Part shown: in pieces, positions 42,496-51,607 of the stretch
How the letters are laid out: every line of letters begins with the position of its first letter
How positions within the stretch are numbered: the stretch's first letter is position 1
Source: RGIG5952 sp045603485
GTDB taxonomy: Bacteria > Verrucomicrobiota > Kiritimatiellia > RFP12 > JAAYLN01
DNA length: 64,000 nt
Assembly (NCBI GenBank): GCA_045603485.1
Contig: JAZUMF010000117.1
Coordinates: 1-64,000 of the forward strand
Reading direction: 5' to 3'
Notes under the pieces: generated by a model
Told to the model about the DNA's origin: nothing
The model's database searches: none
The model's input: only the letters and a program-made list of their open reading frames with translations
Program-made: the position numbers and the translations under genes

Positions 42496-43086
42496 TTATC
42501 TTGACGCAAGAGCCTTCCTGACGAGTTCGTCGGTGTGACTCTTATCAGCACCGGCCTCAATTGCCGCAAGAACCATTTTGTACGCCTGTTCCTGTGAGAA
42601 GCCAAGCTGGGAGAGCGCCAATACGGCATCGCGTGTATTGGCGTCGACGGTGCTGGTGCTGTTTGGCGATGCCATAGCTTCAACAGGGTCGATTTTGCCT
42701 TTGAGTTCAACAACGATGCGCTCCGCCGTTTTTTTACCGACGCCCTTTACAGTTCCTAATCTTTTGGCATCGCCATTGACGATGCAGCGTCGGAAGTCCG
42801 TGATTGACAGACCGTCAAGGACGGCTATCGCGAGCTTTGGACCCACTCCTGAAATCGCAAGCAGGAGGTCAAAGATCTTTCGTTCATCTTTTGATGCGAA
42901 GCCGTAGAGTTGTTCGTCGTCTTCTCTAACTACATGACGGGTGTGAATACGGCACTCTTGCCCTATGGAGGGGAGCTCATTGTAGGTGCCGATGGTGATT
43001 GTCACTTCATATCCGACACCGCCGCATTCAATAATTGCGGAATTAGGCGCCTTTTCAAAGAGAATGCCATGGAGCATCGCTATCAT
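42496..43086 (-). CDS. ruvA: Holliday junction branch migration protein RuvA
   Basis: 196 residues. N-terminal OB-fold starting MIAMLHGILFEKAP, two HhH motifs (ISGVGPKLA near 79 and VKGVGKKTAERIV near 114) and the C-terminal three-helix domain that contacts RuvB. RuvA binds four-way junctions as a tetramer. Its ATG overlaps the TGA of the acyltransferase gene (ATGA), implying coupled translation. ruvB and ruvC are not adjacent. Confidence 0.95.
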   Translation of the reverse strand: MIAMLHGILFEKAPNSAIIECGGVGYEVTITIGTYNELPSIGQECRIHTRHVVREDDEQLYGFASKDERKIFDLLLAISGVGPKLAIAVLDGLSITDFRRCIVNGDAKRLGTVKGVGKKTAERIVVELKGKIDPVEAMASPNSTSTVDANTRDAVLALSQLGFSQEQAYKMVLAAIEAGADKSHTDELVRKALASR

Positions 43087-44894
43087 TTGTTTTCCTTGTG
43101 GAGATTTTGGTAGGCTTCAAAGCCTTCGGTTCCCATGTAGCGTTTGAGTATGCGATGGTCGACATCGGGAATGTTTACGGTTATGAATCCATCAAGACAA
43201 TAGTTAAAGGCAGGGTCGACATTAAAGCAGACGATTTTACCGCCCATCTTTACATATTGCCTTATCAGGACGGGGATGTTCTTTTGGTCAGGCTCAATGT
43301 CCTGGATTATTTTTGCTGTCGTTTCAAGGTCTGCTATGTATTGCCTGTAATCAGAATGCATCCATTCGGCATTTTTTAGCGGTTTTGGCGCACAGCGGGA
43401 CTTGACTAAGGCGGCGAGATCCGATCTGTAGCTGGAGAGCTTGAGCGAATTCATAAGCATCCACTTTGAAGCGTCAAGGAAGTCATTTGAGATGCTCACT
43501 GGACCAAAGAAGCTTTTATAATGCGGGTTTTTGGCAACGAAAATGCAAAGCCCTTTCCATAAAAGCATTAGGGATGAATAGGCGCGCTGGTATTCCTTGC
43601 GAACCCATGAACGACCAAGCTCGATTGCCGGCTGGAGTTTTTGGACGAAGTCATCTCCATAGTTAAAGCAGGTATGAGAATAAAGCCCCTTTACGCCGAG
43701 CTTAGGCATAATTTCATCGGCAAGCCCGAGTCGATAGGCACCAATTATTTCCTTTTTTTGTGGATTCCATACAAACAGATGCCGATAATATTCATCGTAT
43801 TGATCGATATCTATTTCTGTTCCTGTTCCTTCACCGACATCTCGATAGGTTATTTCGCGAAGTCTGCCGATTTCGCGAAGCGTTTGAGGAATCTGCGCCG
43901 ATTTGGCGCAATACACAATCAAATCATCACCTTCACAGAGTGTGTTCTCAAGTGGAAATGCCGCAATTTCAGCCTCAATCACTTCTGCCGGTATCGGGTC
44001 TATAATCTTCTCTTGCGCCGTTACGCTTGTTTGTGAAGAAAGCGTTTGTTGCGTCTTAGCGGTAGGGCGTTCCGCCAAGGCATAAGAACGAAGGCGCATA
44101 AAGTTTATGAGCTTTTCATCGGTGTCGTAGATTTCCGTTTCCTGCGGCAAAATCGGTTGACCGATTTCAATGTGAATCGTCTTCGATTTTTTGTTTACAA
44201 GCTGCTTGGGAAGTTGTAATGTGCGTAGACGAGGATGTATAAGCCCGAGGAGATTGAATAATTTGCCGTTGTTGCCGCAAATATGCATTGGAATAATTGT
44301 GGCCCCTGTGCGGCGCGCCATTTTAGCTATGGTGGAACTCCATATGTTGTCGCGGACGAGTTTTGATTTTAAGTCTATGCTGGACACCTCACCGGCAGGG
44401 AAGACACCCAACAGATGTCCCTCCTCAAGCCACTTTATGCATCCCTTCATTGATTTAAGATTGTTCTTTTTTGCCTCGGAACCGCCAAACGGGTCGACAA
44501 AAAAGAAGTCTTCACGGAATTCCGGCATTAGGGAAAGCAGGTAGTTAGCCATCACCTTTGCGTCAGAGCGATATTGCTCAAGTAATGCCAGAAGTATAAC
44601 ACCCTCAATGCCTCCGAAGGGATGGTTGGAGACGACAATTACCGGCCCTTCTTGGGGAATGGGATTGTCGAAAGGAGCGTTAATATCCCATTTGACATCC
44701 ATATAGTCAAGAACTTTTCTTGAGAAGGAGATATCCTTGTCATTTGCTCTTGCGCCGTTGTATATCTCGTTGAGACCTTTGAAGCACAAAAGCTTCTCAA
44801 CGAACGGGCGTGAGATTTTTGCCATAGTCCTTAGAAGAGGGTTGGATATCTTCTTAGGATCTATCCTGAAGATGTTTTCGTCTGTAGTATTCAT
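43083..44894 (-). CDS. Bifunctional acyltransferase: PlsC-like plus GNAT (OlsF-like)
   Basis: 603 residues. The N-terminal half is a lysophospholipid acyltransferase with SNHPFGGIEG (the HX4-type block), GVFPAGE and a later IPMHICG; the C-terminal half (about 320-560) resembles the OlsB/hemolysin-type N-acyltransferase, with EIGRLREITYR, GAYRLG and ELGRSWVRKEYQ. Fusion of these activities in one protein is the OlsF pattern for ornithine or similar aminolipids: one domain acylates the amino group, the other the hydroxy-acyl chain. Predicted near-leaderless start behind TGCTATAAT. Confidence 0.8.
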   Translation of the reverse strand: MNTTDENIFRIDPKKISNPLLRTMAKISRPFVEKLLCFKGLNEIYNGARANDKDISFSRKVLDYMDVKWDINAPFDNPIPQEGPVIVVSNHPFGGIEGVILLALLEQYRSDAKVMANYLLSLMPEFREDFFFVDPFGGSEAKKNNLKSMKGCIKWLEEGHLLGVFPAGEVSSIDLKSKLVRDNIWSSTIAKMARRTGATIIPMHICGNNGKLFNLLGLIHPRLRTLQLPKQLVNKKSKTIHIEIGQPILPQETEIYDTDEKLINFMRLRSYALAERPTAKTQQTLSSQTSVTAQEKIIDPIPAEVIEAEIAAFPLENTLCEGDDLIVYCAKSAQIPQTLREIGRLREITYRDVGEGTGTEIDIDQYDEYYRHLFVWNPQKKEIIGAYRLGLADEIMPKLGVKGLYSHTCFNYGDDFVQKLQPAIELGRSWVRKEYQRAYSSLMLLWKGLCIFVAKNPHYKSFFGPVSISNDFLDASKWMLMNSLKLSSYRSDLAALVKSRCAPKPLKNAEWMHSDYRQYIADLETTAKIIQDIEPDQKNIPVLIRQYVKMGGKIVCFNVDPAFNYCLDGFITVNIPDVDHRILKRYMGTEGFEAYQNLHKENK

Positions 44895-44906
44895 TTTGAT
44901 TCAATT

Positions 44907-44915
44907 ATTATAGCA
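44907..44915 (-). promoter_or_regulatory. Extended -10 promoter of the OlsF-like gene
   Basis: Minus strand TGCTATAAT, ending 12 bases before the ATG at 44894, so the leader would be about six bases. No good -35. Confidence 0.55.
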
Positions 44916-44932
44916 AATCTTTGGGATAAGGG

Positions 44933-45598
44933 CTATTTGTCGACTAGTTTGTCCAAGTCGATATCATAGCCAAAGACGATTAACCGATCGGTCGCCAGAA
45001 CCTGTTCGGTCCCGCTGGGAATGAATGTTGTGCGGGGAAGACGGGGGTCTGCCGTCAGGCGTCGTATGGCAAGGATTGTTATTGAATATGTTTGCCTTAC
45101 GGCACCTTCTGCGATTGTTCTGCCAACAAGCTCAGAGGGAGGCTCGATTTCTGCGATAGAGAGACCGTCGGCGATTTCAAAGACATCTACAGCCGTTCGC
45201 GAAATCAGCGATTTTGCAAGAGACTGGGCTCTGTCGCGGTCAGGATAGATCACAATGTCGGCTCCAATTCGCTTTAGAACCTTGCGATGCACTTCAGAAA
45301 CGGCACGGGAAATTACGGTCTTTACGCCAAGCTCCTTGGCATTGACCGTTGCCAAAATGGAGCCCTCCATGTCACCGGCTATGCAAACCACGATTTCATC
45401 GCACTCGTCGAAACCGGCCTCCTTGAGTACGGCGGGATTGGTGGCATCGCCCTGAACAACTCTTGTTACGATGTCAGCGAAAAGGTTGACACGATCTTCA
45501 TTTGAGTCGATAAGGAGCAGTTCCACATTTTCTGAAGATAGACTTTCGACCAAAGCCTGGCCGAAGCGACCGCAGCCTATAATGCCAATTCGTTTCAT
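44933..45598 (-). CDS. Potassium channel regulatory subunit, KtrA/TrkA type
   Basis: 221 residues. RCK-N Rossmann domain with GIIGCGRFGQAL at 4-15, LLIDSNEDRV near 28 and GDATN near 50; an RCK-C domain follows from about 140. KtrA rings bind ATP/ADP or NAD(H) and gate the KtrB channel. It overlaps the ktrB end by four bases (ATGA), so the two are one operon. Confidence 0.92.
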   Translation of the reverse strand: MKRIGIIGCGRFGQALVESLSSENVELLLIDSNEDRVNLFADIVTRVVQGDATNPAVLKEAGFDECDEIVVCIAGDMEGSILATVNAKELGVKTVISRAVSEVHRKVLKRIGADIVIYPDRDRAQSLAKSLISRTAVDVFEIADGLSIAEIEPPSELVGRTIAEGAVRQTYSITILAIRRLTADPRLPRTTFIPSGTEQVLATDRLIVFGYDIDLDKLVDK

Positions 45599-46983
45599 CC
45601 TACAATTACGCCTTCCTCTGGGTATTTTATGGTGGTTGGTGTGTTATTGGAGCGTCCAACGGAGAGAGCCACAGCAAGCGGGCCGATGCGCCCGATATAC
45701 ATTGCGGCAATGATTATAATGCGCCCTGGGGTTGATAGCATGGGTGTTTCGTTGAGTGAAAGCCCCGTTGTGCTCAGAGCTGAAATCGACTCAAAGAGAA
45801 TCGGAATCGGAAGATTCGATGCTGTCGTCTGCTCTGTGACGAGCAACAATCCTATTACCAAAACATTGAAAAAAGCCGAAAGCATAAAGACGGCTATAGC
45901 ACTGCGAATGACCGCTCCGGGGATGGTGCGGTTTTTGAAGATTGTGGCATTTTTATTTCGGATAATCGCTATTGTCGTCAGGATAAGAACTGCGGCTGTT
46001 GTCGTTTTCAGACCGCCGGCCGCAGAGCCGGGTGCACCGCCGATGAACATGCCCAGCATAGTTGCAAATTGAGTTGAAAAATGAGTGTCGGTCATATCAA
46101 CGGCTGTAAATCCGCTTGTTCTTGAAGCAAATGCCTGAAATGCCGATATGGTAATTTTTTTCATAATGCTCAAACCATTAAGGGCATTGTCCCATTCTGG
46201 AATCAGGAAGGTGAAAAATCCGGCAATACCTAGGATAATCGCCATGCGGATTATAAGTGCGCTATGTATAGAGAGATGGCTGCGTCGGACCTTTTTTCTG
46301 TTCAGCGGACGCAACTGAAGTATCTCTGAAATTACGACGAAGCCCAAGCTTCCGATCATTACAAGCATACAGATCGTAAGAAGTAGAGTAACATCTCCGC
46401 ATAAACTTATCAAACTGTCAGACTGAAGTGCAAAACCGGCGTTGCAAAATGCTGAAACCGCATGAAAAACGCCATGCCAGACGGCATTTCCCCAATCCAG
46501 ACCGATAGCCTTGAAGCGCAGTGCCAATATGACAGCTCCGATTGCTTCAACACTTATCGCTAACGAAACTGTGCGAATCAGAAGAGCCTTCAGAGATATT
46601 GTTTCACTGCCGCCTATAGTGCCGTTAATGATATTCTCGCTCTTGCATGAGAGGTGCTTGCCGAGAATAATTGCAAAGAAGGTCGCAAATGTCATGATGC
46701 CGATTCCTCCCAGTTGTATAAGAGAAAGGATTATGACTTGACCGAATATGGAGAACTGATTTGCAATATCTACGACAGAGAGCCCTGTAACGCAGGTGGC
46801 GCTTACCGCTGTAAAAACGGCATTGAGGACAGAAAGCTCGGGGGCCCCAAATTTGCGCGCGTGGGGCGACGCTAAGAGCATTGCCCCAATTGTAATTACG
46901 ACAAGAAATGTTCCCAGAAGCGTCGCTTCGGGACTCGTGCTTGGGACCTTTTTGAATTTGCGGATGAATTCCAGCCGTGTCAT
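45595..46983 (-). CDS. Potassium uptake channel subunit, KtrB/TrkH type
   Basis: 462 residues with about ten membrane helices. Four selectivity-filter-like loops are visible: SATCVTGLS, SAFCNAGFA, ASRTSGFT and SALSTTGLS. GGAPGSAAGGLKTTT matches the gating loop of the family. It imports K+ across the inner membrane together with the downstream KtrA. The start ATG 46983 is two bases after the mutarotase stop. Confidence 0.94.
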   Translation of the reverse strand: MTRLEFIRKFKKVPSTSPEATLLGTFLVVITIGAMLLASPHARKFGAPELSVLNAVFTAVSATCVTGLSVVDIANQFSIFGQVIILSLIQLGGIGIMTFATFFAIILGKHLSCKSENIINGTIGGSETISLKALLIRTVSLAISVEAIGAVILALRFKAIGLDWGNAVWHGVFHAVSAFCNAGFALQSDSLISLCGDVTLLLTICMLVMIGSLGFVVISEILQLRPLNRKKVRRSHLSIHSALIIRMAIILGIAGFFTFLIPEWDNALNGLSIMKKITISAFQAFASRTSGFTAVDMTDTHFSTQFATMLGMFIGGAPGSAAGGLKTTTAAVLILTTIAIIRNKNATIFKNRTIPGAVIRSAIAVFMLSAFFNVLVIGLLLVTEQTTASNLPIPILFESISALSTTGLSLNETPMLSTPGRIIIIAAMYIGRIGPLAVALSVGRSNNTPTTIKYPEEGVIVG

Positions 46984-46985
46984 GC

Positions 46986-47936
46986 TTAATTCGCAGAGCC
47001 TCTTTGTGTCTGTTCCGCTTTGAGCGGCTTACCGTCCTCCCCAAGGAGAAGGACCGTATATTTAGCGGTCATCGTGTGCTTTTCGCCTGGCTTAATGGTA
47101 ATTGGCCTCATTGCGGTATTGGCGGTTTCAACGCAAACGAAATTACGCCAATCGTCATCATTCATATCTGCGGTTCTGGCGGCCTTTTCAATCCAGGGAT
47201 TCCAGACAACGGTAGAATTACTACCATCCTTCTCAATCGCTATACGGCGGTTTATACCCGAGTCGGTAATGATTGATACAGAATCATGGTGGTGATAGAC
47301 GCTGTCAGTTTCTTTATCAAAAGCGACAGCACCGCTTTGTAGCTTTTCGCCACCATTAGGAGTTGTGTCTGTGTAGGGCTGTCCGTCAAGACCGGTGACG
47401 CTTGTTTTTTCAATATCCTTAACGCGGAAATAGGTATGGAGCGCTTCAGTTATAACGAAAGGCTCCTTGTCCAGGTTTTCGGTTGTCAGTTCAAGCTTTA
47501 GAGTTTCCCCCAAAGTAATAGTCAAGGATAAAGCGAAATCGTGTGGCCAAAGCCTATAGTTCGCCTGAGTAGGGGGAAGACCCAATGTTATTGCGGTTTC
47601 ATCCTTGTCATATTCAGTTCCCAAGACAACCCATTCTTGGGTTCGCGCAAAACCATGACTTGGCAGGCCAGGCGTTGCAGCCGCACCAAACCAGGGCCAA
47701 CACACAGGGATGCCTCCGCGAATGGCCTTGCCCGGCTCAAGTGACTTATAGCTGTCGGCAAGCCACAGGACAGGAGAGTGACCGGTAGGACGATAGGAGA
47801 GCACATGCGCTCCATAGAGCGAAATTTCAACGGCTCCATGAGGCGAGACCAAAACAACAACAGGAGCAGGGGACGCATCGCGAAATGCGATACGCCCAGC
47901 AACAGCAAATTTTGAAAGATTATCGTTCATATTCAT
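46986..47936 (-). CDS. D-hexose-6-phosphate mutarotase (aldose-1-epimerase family)
   Basis: 316 residues. Galactose-mutarotase-like fold with GGIPVCWPWFG near 74, LPSHGFAR with His94, ITEALHTYF with His167 and a C-terminal VETANT with the acidic residue. This is the YeaD pattern; such enzymes speed anomer exchange of glucose-6-P. Two in-frame ATGs (47936, 47930) are possible. Transcription likely begins at the TGGTATAAT box 80 bases upstream and continues through ktrB-ktrA. Confidence 0.88.
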   Translation of the reverse strand: MNMNDNLSKFAVAGRIAFRDASPAPVVVLVSPHGAVEISLYGAHVLSYRPTGHSPVLWLADSYKSLEPGKAIRGGIPVCWPWFGAAATPGLPSHGFARTQEWVVLGTEYDKDETAITLGLPPTQANYRLWPHDFALSLTITLGETLKLELTTENLDKEPFVITEALHTYFRVKDIEKTSVTGLDGQPYTDTTPNGGEKLQSGAVAFDKETDSVYHHHDSVSIITDSGINRRIAIEKDGSNSTVVWNPWIEKAARTADMNDDDWRNFVCVETANTAMRPITIKPGEKHTMTAKYTVLLLGEDGKPLKAEQTQRGSAN

Positions 47937-48015
47937 TTAAGGCTTGCGCCTTGTAGATTAAGTTAGCGGATTTTGTTTGTCTTTTCAATAAAAGACGAAA
48001 ACAAGGCATTTTGTA

Positions 48016-48024
48016 ATTATACCA
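48016..48024 (-). promoter_or_regulatory. Extended -10 promoter of the mutarotase-ktrBA operon
   Basis: Minus strand TGGTATAAT with a leader of about 70 bases. A hairpin GTCTTTT-CAAT-AAAAGAC at about 47979-47996 lies in the leader. Confidence 0.5.
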
Positions 48025-48135
48025 TAAATTTATTTATTATTACCACTTTTGCGATATCACAGATTTTTCCGAAGTCGGGGTGACTTTTGGAAATATAGCG
48101 TATTAACCAGTCTCTCCGTTGTCACCGATATCGCC

Positions 48136-48306
48136 GGTCAGTTTTAGGCGAGGCATGCGGATGAGGATGAGGTAAGAGGTAAGAGGTAAGAGGTAAGAGG
48201 TAAGCTGATGAGGTCAGTTTTAGGCGAGGCGTGCGGAGGAGGATGAGGTAAGAGGTAAGAGGTAAGAGGTAAGCTGATGAGGTCAGTTTTAGGCGAGGCG
48301 TGCGGA
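48136..48306 (+). repeat. Minisatellite: nested GGTAAGA heptamers in a larger tandem unit
   Basis: GGTCAGTTTTAGGCGAGGC begins copies at 48136, 48212 and 48281. The first interval is 76 bases and the second 69; the difference is one GGTAAGA-type heptamer (five versus four units). The array ends about 90 bases before the start of the first tandem BspA-like gene. The rest of 47937-48396 holds no gene. Confidence 0.85.
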
Positions 48307-48396
48307 GGAGGATTTCGACGCGGTTCTATTGACTTGGCACTAAAATAGATGTAGACTAAAAAAGTGTTTTTTAATTTCAGAAATAAGAAGGTGGCA

Positions 48397-49935
48397 ATGA
48401 GAAATTTAAAGTGTTTGTTTGCTGCAGTTGCGATTTTTTCGGTTGGCGGACTCTTAGCCGATACCAATATGCTTCATATCGCGACTTCGGTCGCGACAAC
48501 CTCAGGTATGGAGCCGCCCGTTGGTAATTATGCCGTTCCGGAGGCTGTTACATGCACAGCGCCGGTTAGTGTCGATACAAACGATGTCCGTTATACCTGC
48601 ACAGGCTATACGCTTGAGACATACGCTGACGGAGTATGGTCGCTTGTTGATACTGTTACCGGTTCAACTTCTTTCAATTGCCCTGCCGATGGTACTCCTC
48701 GCCGAATTACTTGGCAGTGGGAGGCTACACACTTTAAGGTGACGATTCAGCTTGTGCCTGCCGATTCAGGTTCGGTTACTGTTGAGCCGGCCCTTCCAGA
48801 AGACGGTTATTGCGTTAAGGGTACTAAATTGACTATGACGGCAACTCCTAACGAGGGGCGCGAGCATATCGGTTGGGCGACGGCAAGTGCCGGGTATTAT
48901 ACTTCTCAATTTTCAATGACCGTCAATACTGCTCAAACAATCAAGGTTGGCATGGCAGGCAAGTGGACTTGCAGTGGTAAGACCTTGGCTAACGGTGTGT
49001 GGAGCCTTAAGGTCGATGGCGGTCAGATGGTATCTTACTATAGCGGTTTCGGTAAGCTCGATTTAAGCGATGTTTATTCCGATACAGGTATCAAAATCAC
49101 ATCAACCTATCAAACAATATTCCAAAATAATAAAATGATCAAGTTCTTTGTCGCTCCTGATGTGACCAGCATGGGGCAAAGATCTTTTCAGGGTTCGGGC
49201 TTGCAGGATGCAAGGGTTTCTGAAAAATGCTCAAAAATCAACACATATTGCTTCCGTGACGCCACTTCCCTTACAAATTTTGAACCCAAGGTAAGTTCTA
49301 GCCTTAAACAAATTAGCTCCGACGCTTTTCGCAGTTGCAAAAATCTTGTCGGTGATTTTTATTATCCTAACTTGACATATGTTGGTGATTCTTCATTTTA
49401 TGAGACAAAGATTTCATCTATTAATTTCCCCAGTTTAACATCAGTGGGGATTAGCGCATTTAATACTTGTTCTTCGTTGACTAATGCCGTTATTGCCGGT
49501 TCGTCGATTGGGACATCGGCATTTCAGAGCGCCTCTAAACTTAATAATATCCATTTTACATATTCGGGTTCAACGCCACTGCCTAAATGGATTTTCAGAG
49601 CTGCTCCTTCTTCATTAAAAGTGTGGTATCATGGATTAAAGGCGCCGACATCGATACATAATGAGGCTTTTTATCCAAGAAATTCCAATAAGCCATTCAC
49701 AAGGATATACATAAAAAACGCTGCGGATGAAGCTAATTGGCTAAAGTTGGCAAATTATCTTCTAAAGCCCGGAGAAACAGGAAAGCCCGAGCTTAACGCG
49801 TCATATAAGGATGATGCTGATTATCCTGGCCGCACTCGCACAATCGGTCTTAGATATGATACAAGTCTCAATAGCAAGCCTGTTTGGTTTGTAAAATGGC
49901 CCGTTGGACAATTCTCGTTTTTTACAGTGCATTAA
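48397..49935 (+). CDS. Secreted BspA-like protein, tandem paralogue 1
   Basis: 512 residues; signal peptide MRNLKCLFAAVAIFSVGG up to about LLAD. Residues 22-205 form a conserved N-terminal module with a Divergent-InlB/Big-like beta segment (VTIQLVPADSGSVTVEP); the part from about 210 to 400 has BspA/LRR_5 repeats, such as TSMGQRSFQGSGLQ and ISSDAFRSCKNL. The C-terminus is YPGRTRTIGL..., ending WFVKWPVGQFSFFTVH. Its N-terminal module is nearly identical, also in DNA, to the next gene, while the repeats differ. ATG 48397 with a purine-rich GAAGGTGG upstream. Likely surface adhesin. Confidence 0.85.
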   Translation: MRNLKCLFAAVAIFSVGGLLADTNMLHIATSVATTSGMEPPVGNYAVPEAVTCTAPVSVDTNDVRYTCTGYTLETYADGVWSLVDTVTGSTSFNCPADGTPRRITWQWEATHFKVTIQLVPADSGSVTVEPALPEDGYCVKGTKLTMTATPNEGREHIGWATASAGYYTSQFSMTVNTAQTIKVGMAGKWTCSGKTLANGVWSLKVDGGQMVSYYSGFGKLDLSDVYSDTGIKITSTYQTIFQNNKMIKFFVAPDVTSMGQRSFQGSGLQDARVSEKCSKINTYCFRDATSLTNFEPKVSSSLKQISSDAFRSCKNLVGDFYYPNLTYVGDSSFYETKISSINFPSLTSVGISAFNTCSSLTNAVIAGSSIGTSAFQSASKLNNIHFTYSGSTPLPKWIFRAAPSSLKVWYHGLKAPTSIHNEAFYPRNSNKPFTRIYIKNAADEANWLKLANYLLKPGETGKPELNASYKDDADYPGRTRTIGLRYDTSLNSKPVWFVKWPVGQFSFFTVH

Positions 49936-49999
49936 ATTGCCATCTTTGGCATAAATACTGGCTGCATTGCTTTTTGATTTCTTAGAGAAGAGGGAAATA

Positions 50000-51535
50000 A
50001 TGAAAAAATCCAAGTCTTTGTTTGTGGCGGCAATCTTTTTGTTGGTTGGCGGGCTTTTTGCCGATACCAATATGCTTCATATCGCGACTTCGGTCGCGAC
50101 AACCTCAGGTATGGAGCCGCCCGTTGGCAACTATGCTGTTCCTGAGGCTATTACATGCACAGCTCCGGCTAGTGTCGATACAAACAGCATCCGTTATACC
50201 TGCACAGGCTATACGCTTGAGACATACGCTGACGGAGTATGGTCGCTTGTTGATACTGTTACCGGTTCAACTTCTTTCAATTGCCCGGCAGACGGTACTC
50301 CTCGCCGAATTACTTGGCAGTGGGAGGCTACACACTTTAAGGTGACGATTCAGCTTGTGCCTGCCGATTCGGGGTCGGTTACTGTTGAGCCGGCACTTCC
50401 GGAAGACGGTTATTGCGTTAAGGGTACTAAATTGACTATGACGGCAACTCCTAATGAAGGTCGCGAGCATATCGGTTGGGCGACGGCAAGTGCAGGGTAT
50501 TATACTCCTCAATTTTCAACGACAGTCAATGCTGCTCAAACAATCAAGGTCGGCATGGCGGGTAAGTGGACTTACAGTGGCACGACCATGGCTAACGGTG
50601 TATGGAGCTTGAAGGTTAAAGACAATGAGGTGACATCTTATTATAGCGGGTTTGGCAAGCTGGATTTCAGCAATGTCTACTCCGATACGGGGACTAAAGT
50701 TACAAAAATTTATAATCAAACATTCCAAAACAATAAAATGATCAAGTTCTTTGTCGCTCCTGATGTGACTTCTTTAGGATCGAGAGCATTTCAATCTTCA
50801 GGCTTGCAGGACGCAAGGTTTACCGACTCTCTTAAATCGTTAGGCGGTACATGTTTTTCAGGTGTTACATCTCTTACAAATTTTGAACCTAAGGTAAGTA
50901 ATAACCTTACATCAATAGGTGGCGAAGCCTTTAAAAATTGCAAAAACATGAGGGGCGATTTGGTTTATTCAAATTTAGTAAGTTCGTCTACCTATTGTTT
51001 CTATGGAACGGGGATAACATCTGCAAATTGTCCTAAGCTTTCTCCAAGTACATCTTTCTTTGCTGCGTGTGAATCTTTAACCAATGTCGTAATTTTGGGA
51101 ACTACGGTAGGAAAGACTTTGTTTTCTGGTTGTACAAAATTGCAAAATGTTCATATACTGTCACCAACGGGGGCATCATCTTTTCCTCAATGGGTATTTA
51201 GAGAAACTCCTACTTCATTAAAGATTTGGTATTATGGACGCAAGGCTCCATCTTCAATAGCGTCTGATGCCTTTTTCCCATCGAAAGGTGCCCCATATAT
51301 AAGAATATTTATTAAAAACGGCTATGACATAGAACAGTGGCAAGTCCTTTCAGAGCGAGTCCAAAATCCCGGGGCGACTGGTATTCCAGCTTTGACCACA
51401 GCAGATAAAAATATTTCTAACTATCCCGGTCGTACACGCACAATTGGAATCGGTCATAAGGGGCGTGTTAACAGCAAGCCGGTTTGGTTTGTAAAATGGC
51501 CTGTCGGTCTCTTTTCGTTTTTAACTCTGCATTAA
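50000..51535 (+). CDS. Secreted BspA-like protein, tandem paralogue 2
   Basis: 511 residues. Same layout as its upstream neighbour: signal peptide MKKSKSLFVAAIFLLVGG, a near-identical N-terminal module to about residue 205, divergent LRR repeats (TSLGSRAFQSSGLQ, LTSIGGEAFKNCKNM), and the shared C-terminal WFVKWPVGLFSFLTLH. Spacers after both genes also match (GGCATAAATA). AGAGGG lies upstream of ATG 50000. It arose by duplication of a ~1.6-kb unit with later divergence or recombination of the repeat region. Confidence 0.85.
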   Translation: MKKSKSLFVAAIFLLVGGLFADTNMLHIATSVATTSGMEPPVGNYAVPEAITCTAPASVDTNSIRYTCTGYTLETYADGVWSLVDTVTGSTSFNCPADGTPRRITWQWEATHFKVTIQLVPADSGSVTVEPALPEDGYCVKGTKLTMTATPNEGREHIGWATASAGYYTPQFSTTVNAAQTIKVGMAGKWTYSGTTMANGVWSLKVKDNEVTSYYSGFGKLDFSNVYSDTGTKVTKIYNQTFQNNKMIKFFVAPDVTSLGSRAFQSSGLQDARFTDSLKSLGGTCFSGVTSLTNFEPKVSNNLTSIGGEAFKNCKNMRGDLVYSNLVSSSTYCFYGTGITSANCPKLSPSTSFFAACESLTNVVILGTTVGKTLFSGCTKLQNVHILSPTGASSFPQWVFRETPTSLKIWYYGRKAPSSIASDAFFPSKGAPYIRIFIKNGYDIEQWQVLSERVQNPGATGIPALTTADKNISNYPGRTRTIGIGHKGRVNSKPVWFVKWPVGLFSFLTLH

Positions 51536-51607
51536 GTTGCTGTTATTGGCATAAATATTGCTGTAAGTTAAATCATATGTTTTTTTAATTCTTCAAGGAG
51601 TTTGCTT

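Noticed and set aside
45629..46072. 147-codon plus-strand frame inside ktrB
   Set aside because: Antisense shadow of a conserved membrane protein gene.
48136..48306. CRISPR array
   Set aside because: The spacers are themselves repeats, unit lengths differ by a heptamer, and no cas genes are near. It is a minisatellite.
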